This document shows, one piece after another, positions 1 to 6,829 of a stretch of DNA of 11,965 bases (positions within the stretch are counted from its first letter, which is position 1; each line of letters begins with the position of its first letter). Made by a program: the position numbers and the translations under genes. The notes beneath the pieces were generated by a model. It searched no databases, had not been told where the DNA came from, and saw nothing but the letters and a program-made list of their open reading frames with translations. Source of the DNA: Ectocarpus siliculosus (taxonomy: Eukaryota > Sar > Phaeophyceae > Ectocarpales > Ectocarpaceae); contig FN649731.1 of NCBI GenBank assembly GCA_000310025.1, forward strand, positions 2,931,400 to 2,943,364, given 5' to 3'.

Positions 1-61
1 CTTTTATCCCTTTCCCCCCTTCCAGGGAACCCTTCCCCCAGCCTTTTCTTCCCCTTCAGAC
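1..61 (-). other. Probable start of intron 2 of the ABC transporter gene
   Basis: The best GT after the exon 2 coding stretch is at 61-60 (GGGG then GTCTGA on the minus strand), a weak donor. Beyond it the minus strand becomes purine-rich and translates to a Gly/Lys/Arg-rich stretch with no family resemblance, so intron is more likely than exon. The exact exon end is not proven. Confidence 0.4.
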
Positions 62-979
62 CCCCGGAGATGAAGGCCACCGCTCCGGTTATGGCAAACA
101 CACCCGCCGGGCTACCGACCGTGTTGAGGATGTTGTCGCCGTTAAGCTTGTCCATGACGTCCCCGAATACGATAATGAAGCTCGGAACCGTCAGGTTTCG
201 GGCGCGAGCGCGCGAGAGAGAGGGGAATAGGCGTGTGCGTTTAAGGGCGGGGGGGGGGGGGGGGGGGTTGTCAGGGAAGGGATAATCACTCGTTCTCACA
301 GCGGCCACGCTTTTTTTTTAAGGGGGGAAGTAGCATTGGGGGTAATGTAAAGAGTGCGCCATGTAAAGCTGCTCGGCAGGTGTTTTGTACACACACAAAA
401 CACAGACGCGTCATGCACCGGCTTTCTCGCTTCTTAGGCAAGAGAAATACGCACCACGAGAAAAGAAAAAAGAAACGCACGTAGCACGGCTGTATGCATT
501 CATTCGTCTGCTGCGAATCCCTTCAAAAACCTCATGCCACGAGACCATCTCTCTCCCTCTCTCTCCCCCCTCTCTTTCTCGCTCTCTTTGCCTCTGTCTC
601 CCCCCCCCCGCGCGCTCTCTCTCTCTCTCTGTCTCTCTTCCACTCACCCACACACGATGGCCGAGATGGTCCCGAGGAACATGTACAACATCTCCAGGGG
701 AGAGGCGTACTTCAGCAGCAGCTTGGCCGTGCCCACCGACTTGGCCTTCTCCTCATCGTCCTCCTTCTTTTTCTTGCCGCCCCCCTCCTCGCTCCCGCTC
801 GCCGTGTCCTCGTCGGTCCCCCCGCCGTCTTTGCTAACGTCCTTCTCGACCGACACGCCGCCGCTGTTAGCAACGGCTTCTCCGCCGTCGCCTTCGTTGC
901 CTTTCACCACCTCCGTTGCCGTAGAGGTCGGCGGCCGAGCGGCAGCGGCGGAAGCCTCGCCGTTTTCGACGGCGTCCAT
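62..979 (-). CDS. ABC transporter, ABCB/P-glycoprotein-like, 5' end (two exons, partial)
   Basis: ABCB proteins are membrane pumps that use ATP to move lipophilic compounds or peptides. Only the N-terminus is here. Exon 1 (979 down to 648) starts at an ATG with G at -3 and G at +4 and encodes 110 codons plus two bases. Residues 1-80 are low-complexity, rich in Gly, Ala, Glu and Lys, with KKKK at 69-72. Residues 84-111 (TAKLLLKYASPLEM, then MFLGTISAIVCG) match the usual start of transmembrane helix 1 in ABCB proteins. Exon 2 (about 62-180, possibly up to 195) encodes FIIVFGDVMDKLN and then FAITGAVAFISG, the family's loop after helix 1 and the start of helix 2. The donor of exon 1 is GTGAGT at 647-642. 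Family members are usually about 1,200-1,350 residues, so roughly nine tenths, including both ATPase domains, lies beyond the left edge. Family call is firm; substrate and membrane are unknown. Confidence 0.8.
249..267. repeat. G19 homopolymer
   Basis: Nineteen consecutive G on the plus strand, within intron 1 near its acceptor. Homopolymers of this length are often mis-sized in assemblies, which matters for the neighbouring exon boundary. Confidence 0.95.
541..640. repeat. Homopyrimidine/homopurine tract
   Basis: About 100 bases on the plus strand are almost wholly C and T (runs of CTCTCT, a C10 run near 600-609 and a CTCTCTCTCTCT run near 616-627). It lies inside intron 1 of the ABC transporter, just downstream of its donor. 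Such tracts can form triplex DNA and are prone to slippage; no function can be read from it directly. Confidence 0.85.
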
Positions 980-1640
980 GTCGTCGGCACCGAAGTTTCA
1001 AGCGTGCTTCGGTTCTTGTTGCTGCGGACGCAGAGCTTGTCTTGGCAGGCTTTAGCGTACCAACGTTGGAGGAGGAAAAGCGAGGTGCGCACAGGTCGAG
1101 AGCGCGAAACGTTCTTACTTCCTGCCTCTGAGCGAAATAAGTTTGGACGACAAACAGCTCGTGAAAGTGGGCACACCTAAAGGTTGAGTGTTAAGTGTGC
1201 GATACGCCACTCCCGACACCGGTTTTGCAGAACACCGTCACGCCACGACGAAGAGGATGTCAAGATAAAACGACGCGCGCTTTGGAACTACTCCTCGAGG
1301 AGACGGGTTCCAACGCCGCCGTTCTCGCCACCATCACTGATTCCGCTGAGAGGAGCAATCGAGCTTAGAAAATCGGCGAGGGTGTGTGTGTCCCGTCATA
1401 CGCAACTATGTACGACAGTAATACCCGCCGGATTGTTCACGGTTTCCAAGGATGGTGCGGGCCACGGACACAGGAGCAGGTGCTGCTGAGTTAATTTCGT
1501 CCCATCGCCCAACTCTTCTGGACAACTCTCCCCCTCTTCCTTTGTCGGAGTCTATTTAGTCCGCCTTCCTACATGAACTGCGACCACCGCCGTTGGTGTT
1601 GGGCATGCGCGGTTCTGGAAAGATCTTTTAGATAGATTTC
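980..1640 (-). promoter_or_regulatory. Upstream region of the ABC transporter gene (5' UTR and promoter area, boundaries unknown)
   Basis: This stretch lies directly 5' of the transporter's start codon. It must hold the 5' UTR and probably the core promoter, but I see no clear TATA box or initiator that would fix a start site. It contains overlapping short open frames on both strands (for example a plus-strand one at 1184-1489) with no recognisable product. No convincing second gene is visible. Confidence 0.35.
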
Positions 1641-1714
1641 ATGTGTTTGGCGTTACGCTTGCTTTGATGACAAGGTCGGGGTGGACCCTGCGTGACGTAG
1701 TCGAGGTAGCACTC

Positions 1715-1774
<60 letters not shown>
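1715..1774. repeat. Compound microsatellite (TCTG)9(TG)12
   Basis: Nine perfect TCTG units at 1715-1750 run straight into twelve TG units at 1751-1774. Open frames across it on both strands are artefacts of the repeat. It abuts the 25-bp shared core at 1783-1807. Confidence 0.98.
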
Positions 1775-1775
<1 letters not shown>

Positions 1776-1782
1776 TAATAAT

Positions 1783-1807
1783 TAGCATCGACCGCGCTAA
1801 CCGGCTG
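1783..1807 (-). repeat. Dispersed 25-bp core, copy 1 (inverted relative to copy 2)
   Basis: The reverse complement of this segment, which begins CAGCCGGTTAGCGCGG, matches 5219-5243 at 24 of 25 positions. Both copies sit next to TG/CA dinucleotide runs on the corresponding side. This is too long to be chance in 12 kb and suggests a shared mobile or satellite element. Confidence 0.75.
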
Positions 1808-1886
1808 ACCAATGAAAAGACGTCAGTCTTGGTGCGGTTGAAAACACAAAACACTTCTATCTGCCATGAACTGGGACCCCGTGAGG

Positions 1887-1922
1887 GTGTGTGTGTGTGT
1901 GTATGTGTGTGTGCATGTGTGT
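1887..1922. repeat. Imperfect TG microsatellite
   Basis: A TG dinucleotide run of about 36 bases interrupted by two A-containing steps (TATG and CATG). Confidence 0.95.
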
Positions 1923-2056
1923 CGGTGAGCAGTCAATCAAATGATGACATGATCAGCACCTCCAAGATCTTGAGGGGGGACTGCGGGAAAAACGCGGTGA
2001 ATTTGGAGATCTGGAGCGCGCTTCCGAAGTCGGAAATAAAAACTTCAACGAACTTC

Positions 2057-2143
2057 TCATGATTCGCCACATTTCCCCCGCGGCCTTCAACTCCAAGACT
2101 CCAAGACGATAGATACAGAAGAGAAGAGTGACGACCCCTCCTT
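2057..2143. repeat. Degenerate direct repeat, copy A
   Basis: Pairs with 2506-2592. Shared blocks include TGATTC.CC.CATTT near the start, ACTCCAAGACGATA in the middle and GACGACCCCTCCTT at the end. By eye identity is around 70 percent with small indels. Confidence 0.65.
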
Positions 2144-2505
2144 CCTATGGTGCGTAAAAAACACCACATATTTTCCCGGTGAATCTGGAGATGTACTTGT
2201 GTAGAGCTTCTGAAACCGAAATCGGGAAAAACGCGGCGAAATCAATCTATCTGGAGATCTACTGCAGCTGTAGATACGCAAAAACGCGTTAAAGATCCGA
2301 GAGCCCGAAATCACGCTGCTGTGCTGTTCAATTACGATGGCCCCGTAATCGTTCGGCAGACAGCGACCCATAGGCATGCCACAGGCCACGCTCTGCTTTT
2401 GCTTCGATCCGATAAATCGACCAGAACACCCGCTGGCGGATCGTTCTCCGGACCACTGCCGGTACCCGTCTCGTCTTGCCGTCATACCGCCGCCACACAG
2501 CATTT

Positions 2506-2592
2506 TCGTGATTCACCGCATTTTTTCCGCCGCCTCTACAGGGACTCCAAGACGATACTGCTGTACCGAAGGTAGAGCGACGACCCCTCCTT
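2506..2592. repeat. Degenerate direct repeat, copy B
   Basis: Pairs with 2057-2143, start-to-start distance 449 bases. The order of shared blocks is the same in both copies, which argues for one duplicated unit and not for scattered motifs. Confidence 0.65.
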
Positions 2593-2599
2593 TTCTTAC

Positions 2600-3122
2600 A
2601 GCGGTATTGTATACCAAACTGCGAGCAGTGCACCAGAGGACACGCTACAGTACAACGCTCTTCGACATCTCTCTCCGCTGTGAATCCACCCAAGTGAATT
2701 CCCCATTCTTTCGTCTCATTGCATTAAGGAATAATAAAAATACACACAGAATTACTACCCATTCGAGATATACCCACAGTAGTCGAACGGGATGTGGTGG
2801 AGTCTTTTTAGTGAGTGGATCAAAAACACAGCAGCACCTAGACTAAAACACAGCCGTAGTCACTACTGCTGTATCCCAGACAACGTAAAAAAAAAACTTC
2901 CAATAGATGAGGCGCGGTGTGGTCGCTGCCTTGCGTCATGTCATTGTACGCATCGATCAACAGCGGCGGAAGCCACCCTGGTGTATCTTGCAGAACTGAG
3001 GCCCTGCTGCATACTTGTGTGGCAGTCCGATCGGCGTCTACAGCAGGTGGTATCCGTATGTATAAGCAGTCTACAATCAAAAACATACAACAGCCGGGAT
3101 GCCCAAAAGCAAGGAAGTTGTA
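2600..3122. other. Unassigned intergenic stretch
   Basis: Only short open frames without recognisable product occur here. AATAATAAAAAT near 2730 and an A9 run near 2887-2895 are the main low-complexity points. No RNA gene, terminal repeat or clear splice signal was identified. Confidence 0.4.
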
Positions 3123-3138
3123 ATAGTTTACATCAGCT

Positions 3139-3570
3139 GTGACCGTGCAACAAAACGTGCGCGCACTTCTTGTTTGTGATCAATTCCTCAAATCAAAGCG
3201 AAGGCAGCGCCTGACCTGTCTCATGGGTCGCGGTCTGCCGAAAGAAAAATGGGGGGCTACAATCGATAGACTAATTGCACAGAACAGCAAGCGTCATAAT
3301 GACGCAGCTGACGAAGATATAGATCTATACCCCGAAGTTGCCCAAAAGAGTCAGCGTGCGCGATCCAACTGCTGCTGCTGCTGCTGCTGCTGTCTCCCTC
3401 GCCCTAAATCACTTTCCAAAATGGGAGTAGACAGACAGGTTTCCTTGAACAGCCTGACTGACTCCATTGGCTTGGCATACTGGCAATGCAAACGGTTAGG
3501 CGACGCTGGGCACGGCTCCAACGCAAAGCGCTGCTGCCTGCCCCTACTCGACGTTGGGAGACCCGGTTAG
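3139..3570 (+). CDS. Open frame of unknown function with a Cys8 run (doubtful gene)
   Basis: An open frame of 143 codons; the first ATG is at 3223, which would give 115 residues. I do not recognise the product. The first half is basic and mixed (MGRGLPKEKW...DRLIAQNSKRHND, then an acidic stretch DAADEDIDLYPEV). A (CTG)8 microsatellite at 3369-3392 is read as eight cysteines, which is rare in real proteins and speaks against strong selection. An AG at 3134-3135 (ACATCAG) could be an acceptor, so the frame might be an internal or last exon. It could equally be a chance open frame or a relic of a mobile element. An ATTAAA follows the stop at 3571-3576. Confidence 0.18.
   Translation: MTVQQNVRALLVCDQFLKSKRRQRLTCLMGRGLPKEKWGATIDRLIAQNSKRHNDAADEDIDLYPEVAQKSQRARSNCCCCCCCCLPRPKSLSKMGVDRQVSLNSLTDSIGLAYWQCKRLGDAGHGSNAKRCCLPLLDVGRPG
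3369..3392. repeat. (CTG)8 microsatellite
   Basis: Eight perfect CTG units on the plus strand. Many shorter CTGCTG and CAGCAG pieces are scattered through the window. Confidence 0.97.
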
Positions 3571-3576
3571 ATTAAA

Positions 3577-4060
3577 TATTCTGGTGCTTGCTGGACCTCT
3601 CCGGCAATATATTTTTCCTACAAATACAACCACAACAGCTTTCTGACACACAAGCAGATGAGTCAAGCACGAACATTCCTGGGACAAGCGAACGGCGGGC
3701 TACGGGGTCAACATTCATTGCAAAGGGGCTGGCACTACTGCGTACATCTACTTGCAAGCAAGTCGCCGTCCTGTTGCTGCTGAATGGAAAGAAGACATTG
3801 TGTATGGTATCAGTTCGCATCTTCTGCAAAATCGGGCCAGCCCGTCTTGGACAACACCACCACGCACGCACAAATAACCTCACACACACTCGAGTCGAGC
3901 ATACAGTAGTCAAAGGTGGGTGGTCGGTACGTGTCTCACCTCTTCTAGAGCAGCAAGCCGTTCTGATGCACTGTTAGGGCTCCTGTTGTGTGGTGCGCTA
4001 AGTGAGAATGGCCGCTGCCATACGTACGTGTTGCACCAGCGCGCCCCAGCACGCCAAACT
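3577..4060. other. Unassigned stretch with one long open frame
   Basis: A plus-strand frame stays open at 3588-3977, but it has no ATG until far inside, no recognisable product and ends in repetitive His/Thr-rich sequence. It is in a different phase from the open frame that ends at 3570. I see no other structure. Confidence 0.35.
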
Positions 4061-4192
4061 CTAAAATCGCCGCGTTTTTCCCGCACTCTAAAATCAAGGC
4101 AATAAAATACAGTCCGTGGATCCCCCGTCTTTTCCGCCGCATTTTCCCCGCATTGTAAAATCAAGGTAAAAAAGCAGTCCGTGACCCCCCGT
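4061..4192. repeat. 67-bp tandem pair containing the inverted GGGAAAAACGCGG motif
   Basis: Unit 1 (4070-4128) and unit 2 (4137-4192) share CCGC(G/A)TTTT..CCCGCA, then TAAAATCAAGG, then CAGTCCGTG and CCCCCGT. The reverse complement of the first part is the same GCGGGAAAAACGCGGCGATT motif seen near 2 kb. The motif in unit 1 is flanked by two CTAAAAT boxes. Confidence 0.75.
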
Positions 4193-4352
4193 TTGACTAG
4201 TTTTACTTGTGAGAGACTGCTGCTGTAAGGTGGTCATGACTTGCTTGCTTTGTGTGGTAGAGACGAGACGACGAGGAATCTGCTGTTATTAAATAGCCGC
4301 AGGCGTCGAATGAAAGTGGATTTTCTCTGTCACTGCTACATAATATATACAC

Positions 4353-4369
4353 GGGGTGGGGGGGGGGGG
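4353..4369. repeat. G-rich tract (GGGGTG12)
   Basis: Four G, one T, then twelve G. It could form a quadruplex and is a likely sequencing-error site. Confidence 0.95.
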
Positions 4370-4641
4370 CATGGCGTTCTTCGCTCTCGCTTCGCTCGAT
4401 GGGTAATTTATTGACTGACCAGCAAGTAATGCAGATGACCGGGCTGCTTATCAACTCTAACTACAACACGTAGATAACAAATCTTGAGCTTCTCGCATGT
4501 ATATTTATTCAAGTCTTCATACATATGTACAACAACAACTATCAACAGCGTTGATAAGCATACGATAATAATAAATGGATCTTCGTTCGGTACCCGCCCA
4601 AAGAAGGTGTCCAAATCCTGAAACACAAGAAGTAGATTATG

Positions 4642-4710
4642 TGTGGAGACCACCTTGATAAAGGTACAATCTCCCCAACGTCTGTCGAGGACGAAACCCT
4701 CTTTTCCACA
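4642..4710 (+). repeat. Left terminal direct repeat
   Basis: Near-identical to 5017-5089; TGTGGA at the start and TCCACA at the end are mutually inverted. Confidence 0.9.
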
Positions 4711-5016
4711 ATGAATGGCGTCGACGAAGAGATCTGTGGTGAAGTTAAGCGGCGTTCGGTCAGGCTAATACTACCGTGGGGGACCCCCCGTATCACAGCC
4801 ACCGCACACGTTCGTAACACACACACACACACAGTACTCGAACTCGAAACTTCTGACAATGCGTGGCGGAAGTGGTGCACCCACACACACACACGCACAG
4901 AAGATTGTTGGAAAAAAGGTGGTTCTACTCGCCGCCAGCCGGTCGGGTTCCGGTTACACCAAGAAGACTTCTCTTCTTGCCTAGCAAACAAGAAGTCTCG
5001 AAAAAGGGGGGGGTAA

Positions 5017-5089
5017 TGTGGAGACCACCTTCCTTGATAAAGGTACAATCTCCCCAACGTCTGTCGAGGACGAAACCCTCTTTTCCACA
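5017..5089 (+). repeat. Right terminal direct repeat
   Basis: Same sequence as 4642-4710 with an extra TCCT after ACCACCT. Directly preceded by TAA and an A5G8 purine run. Confidence 0.9.
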
Positions 5090-5204
5090 TATTTACGAAT
5101 ACGAAAAAACTCCTGCGTGAGCTTGCCCTTGTGTGAACCCGGCTGGTACGTCAGGAATATACGCCGAAAGGCCTGTAAACCGGCGCCAGAATAGATGGGA
5201 CGAA

Positions 5205-5262
5205 CACACACACACAGACAGCCGGTTGGCGCGGTCGATGCTACAAACAAACACACACACAC
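5205..5262. repeat. CA-repeat-flanked 25-bp core, copy 2
   Basis: Positions 5219-5243 match the reverse complement of 1783-1807 with one mismatch. CA dinucleotide runs lie on both sides (about 5205-5216 and 5250-5262). Confidence 0.75.
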
Positions 5263-5264
5263 AA

Positions 5265-5765
5265 ACTAAACACCTACAAACAGCGGGGGCCCAGCAATGC
5301 TTGTATGGACCAGACCACTTATTATTATACCGGCACTATTCAGAGGGACCACTTGATATGTTGTAAATCCATGGTGCCGAAGTCCTTGAAGTGGTGGGCG
5401 GAAACCGTGGCGTCGAGGCCCAGTCACCTTAACTGCAGAGTGAAATTCCAGCAGCTGGTGAACAAGCGTATGCCGAGTGTTCAAGACGGAAACAGCGCAA
5501 GAAGCTGTTAGAGTCCACCAGCAGTAGGACATGCTCGCAATAACTTCTGTATTGGAACTGAAAAACAAAGCGGATACAGGGTGATCCGCAGAGAGCAAGA
5601 GAGGGGTTCATGAGCCGCTCCATGGGCCTCCAGAATGTGAAGCCATATCACACACACTCATCTGTAAAGAGCAATGACATGCACACAGAAAAGAAAGCTG
5701 CTGACACGACGGTGAGCATGGACGGGTATGTATCTGGATAAATCCCTGGTGGCCGCTTCCCGGTG
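5265..5765. other. Unassigned intergenic stretch
   Basis: Short open frames on both strands (for example 5305-5511 plus and 5266-5598 minus) cross this segment; none has a recognisable product, and no repeat pair or RNA gene was found. Confidence 0.35.
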
Positions 5766-6077
5766 TCAGAATGGTGTGCGGATAGCCTTCTCATTTAACA
5801 CTGACCAGTAGTCTACGCCTTGGTATGAGAAGAATTCGATCTTGCCTCGGTGCCTGCCAGTCACCCAGACAGACTTCATGTTGAGGCATTTTACCCGGCA
5901 CACTTGTCGCATCCGGGTATGGAACATTTGGGGGAATGTCATATTCTTTTCACCAACTCCGTCATGATGATGTAGTAATTGATTGTACCACACCGTGGGA
6001 GCGTTTGGCAACAACAATAGGCTATTTGCGATGATGATCACACATAAAGGATGAGGTATTGGACGAATATCAGGTTA
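5766..6077 (-). pseudogene. Open frame of unknown function, possibly a gene relic
   Basis: The minus strand is open for about 104 codons ending at TGA 5768-5766. It has no upstream ATG before the preceding in-frame stop, so it is not a complete simple gene; it could be an exon or a relic. The second half looks protein-like (VWVTGRHRGKIEFFSYQG, then VDYWSVLNEKA), with mixed charged and aromatic residues and no low complexity. After the stop the same frame stays open for nearly 40 more codons. I do not recognise a family. Confidence 0.18.
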
Positions 6078-6548
6078 CCGTTCGTTGTGGAGACAACAAT
6101 CTTCTGGCTGCTCTCTCCATATCTCACGTTAGGGTGCTTCTTATCGACCAATAAAACACGAAAAAAAAAACGAAACCGTGTTTTCTTGAACACATATGGA
6201 GGCGTTTTTCCCCGAAAGCGTGAAAAGAAGGAGCCGGGTTTTTGGGGGGCTTGCTACTTAAACGAATTCGTGTTTTTGACAGAAGCATCGGACAAGCGCA
6301 CCGCGGGCGCTGTAACATCACTGAGAACGCTAGAAAGACCTGCCAGACTCACGTCCAGGTCTGTTATGGAGATGGACAAGCGGCAGAAGCGGCGTTCAGT
6401 CCGTTCTTGGTCCAAAACTAGACATTGCGTGGTGCTCTCGTCTTCAACTGCTGCTGTTGGTGCTGGGGAATTTTTTTCGATCACACATAGCAAACACGGA
6501 AACAGTAGAACGAGTACAGCAGCACCACCAAGACCTCCAAAGCGCTGA
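6051..6548 (+). CDS. 165-codon open frame of unknown function (doubtful)
   Basis: Starts at ATG 6051 and ends at TGA 6546-6548. Residues 15-32 are hydrophobic, followed by KTRKKKRNR and later basic, Ser/Thr-rich sequence. The frame runs through an A10 run and a hairpin, and ends in a CAG/CCA-rich stretch, so it may be a chance open frame. The opposite strand holds a competing 79-codon frame (6254-6493) whose middle (SISITDLDVSLAGLSSVLSD) also looks protein-like and contains GTGAGT at 6351-6346. I cannot decide between the two, and neither may be real. Confidence 0.12.
   Translation: MRYWTNIRLPFVVETTIFWLLSPYLTLGCFLSTNKTRKKKRNRVFLNTYGGVFPRKREKKEPGFWGACYLNEFVFLTEASDKRTAGAVTSLRTLERPARLTSRSVMEMDKRQKRRSVRSWSKTRHCVVLSSSTAAVGAGEFFSITHSKHGNSRTSTAAPPRPPKR
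6153..6184. repeat. Hairpin with 8-bp stem around an A10 run
   Basis: AAAACACG at 6153-6160 pairs with CGTGTTTT at 6177-6184, with a 16-base A-rich loop. It is not followed by features that would make it a known RNA or terminator. Confidence 0.5.
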
Positions 6549-6598
6549 TTCCTTCGGTTCGGCTGTCAATATGATACCATCTCCCGGCGCCGTGCTGC
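6521..6598. repeat. Degenerate direct repeat, copy A
   Basis: Pairs with 6744-6824. Shared blocks: CCTCCAA, CGCT.ATTC.TTCGG, GGC, and ATATGAT, in the same order and spacing. Confidence 0.6.
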
Positions 6599-6743
6599 TT
6601 CGTGGGTATTGAGTGCTTGGGTGCTGCTTAATAAGGTGTGTGAGAGACGTGTGCCACCTCACCAAAATGCCGTTGGAAAAATTGCGGCGAGATGATCTGT
6701 TTTTGGTCGGACACATCAACATCAATCCACGGCGTCACGCAGC

Positions 6744-6824
6744 AGTAGAGCAACAGGGCCTCCAACACGCTAATTCTTTCGGATTGGCCATCTATATGAT
6801 GCTAGCCGTCTGCGCGGCTGCCGC
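6744..6824. repeat. Degenerate direct repeat, copy B
   Basis: Pairs with 6521-6598; start-to-start distance about 223 bases. By eye the pair is about 70-75 percent identical with few indels. Confidence 0.6.
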
Positions 6825-6829
6825 CCTAT

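Larger units (their letters stand above)
181..647 (-). other. Intron 1 of the ABC transporter gene
   Basis: The donor at 647-642 reads GTGAGT. The only AG near the start of exon 2 is at 182-181, giving a 467-bp intron. On the minus strand the donor-proximal part is strongly purine-rich (complement of the CT tract at 541-640), and the acceptor side contains a C19 run (complement of the G run 249-267) followed by a pyrimidine-rich stretch. The acceptor is uncertain because codons just upstream of this AG (194-183) already read like family sequence; see findings. Confidence 0.6.
1982..2600. repeat. Cluster of degenerate GGGAAAAACGCGG-type repeats
   Basis: The core GCGGGAAAAACGCGGTGAAT appears at about 1983, a variant TCGGGAAAAACGCGGCGAA at 2222-2240, and inverted, diverged forms (ATTCGCCACATTTCCCCCGC and ATTCACCGCATTTTTTCCGC) at about 2062 and 2511. 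Several copies are followed by TTGGAG or CTGGAGAT. Weaker relatives lie at 2163-2190 and 2275-2295. Together with 4061-4192 these mark a decayed repeat family; no protein domain is visible in the short frames that cross it. Confidence 0.65.
4642..5089 (+). mobile_element. Candidate miniature LTR element (TRIM/SMART-like), 448 bp
   Basis: Terminal direct repeats at 4642-4710 (69 bp) and 5017-5089 (73 bp) are identical apart from a 4-bp insertion (TCCT) in the right copy. Each repeat begins TGTGGA and ends TCCACA, so it has the TG...CA ends and short inverted termini of LTRs. Three bases before the right copy lies a purine tract (A5G8, 5001-5013), where a polypurine tract is expected. Five bases after the left copy is TGGCGTCGACG, which starts with the TGG expected of a tRNA primer-binding site, but I cannot match it to a tRNA. 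The 306-bp interior contains AC microsatellites and no protein domain. I see no clear target-site duplication (left flank GATTATG, right flank TATTTACG). A simple segmental duplication is the alternative. Confidence 0.45.

Noticed and set aside
494-1180. A 228-codon plus-strand open frame, the longest in the window
   Set aside because: It lies antisense to the ABC transporter's first exon and crosses the CT-rich tract; its composition (Ser/Leu/Pro runs) is a by-product of that low complexity.
1643-2062. A 139-codon plus-strand open frame and its minus counterpart at 1639-1854
   Set aside because: Most of the translation is repeat-encoded (Ser-Val-Cys-Leu or Thr-Asp-Arg-Gln patterns from TCTG and TG units).
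4542-5090. A 182-codon minus-strand open frame
   Set aside because: It spans the whole 448-bp repeat element plus AC microsatellites; the frame is open because of duplicated and low-complexity DNA. A plus-strand frame at 4639-5016 is open over the same DNA, so neither is compelling.
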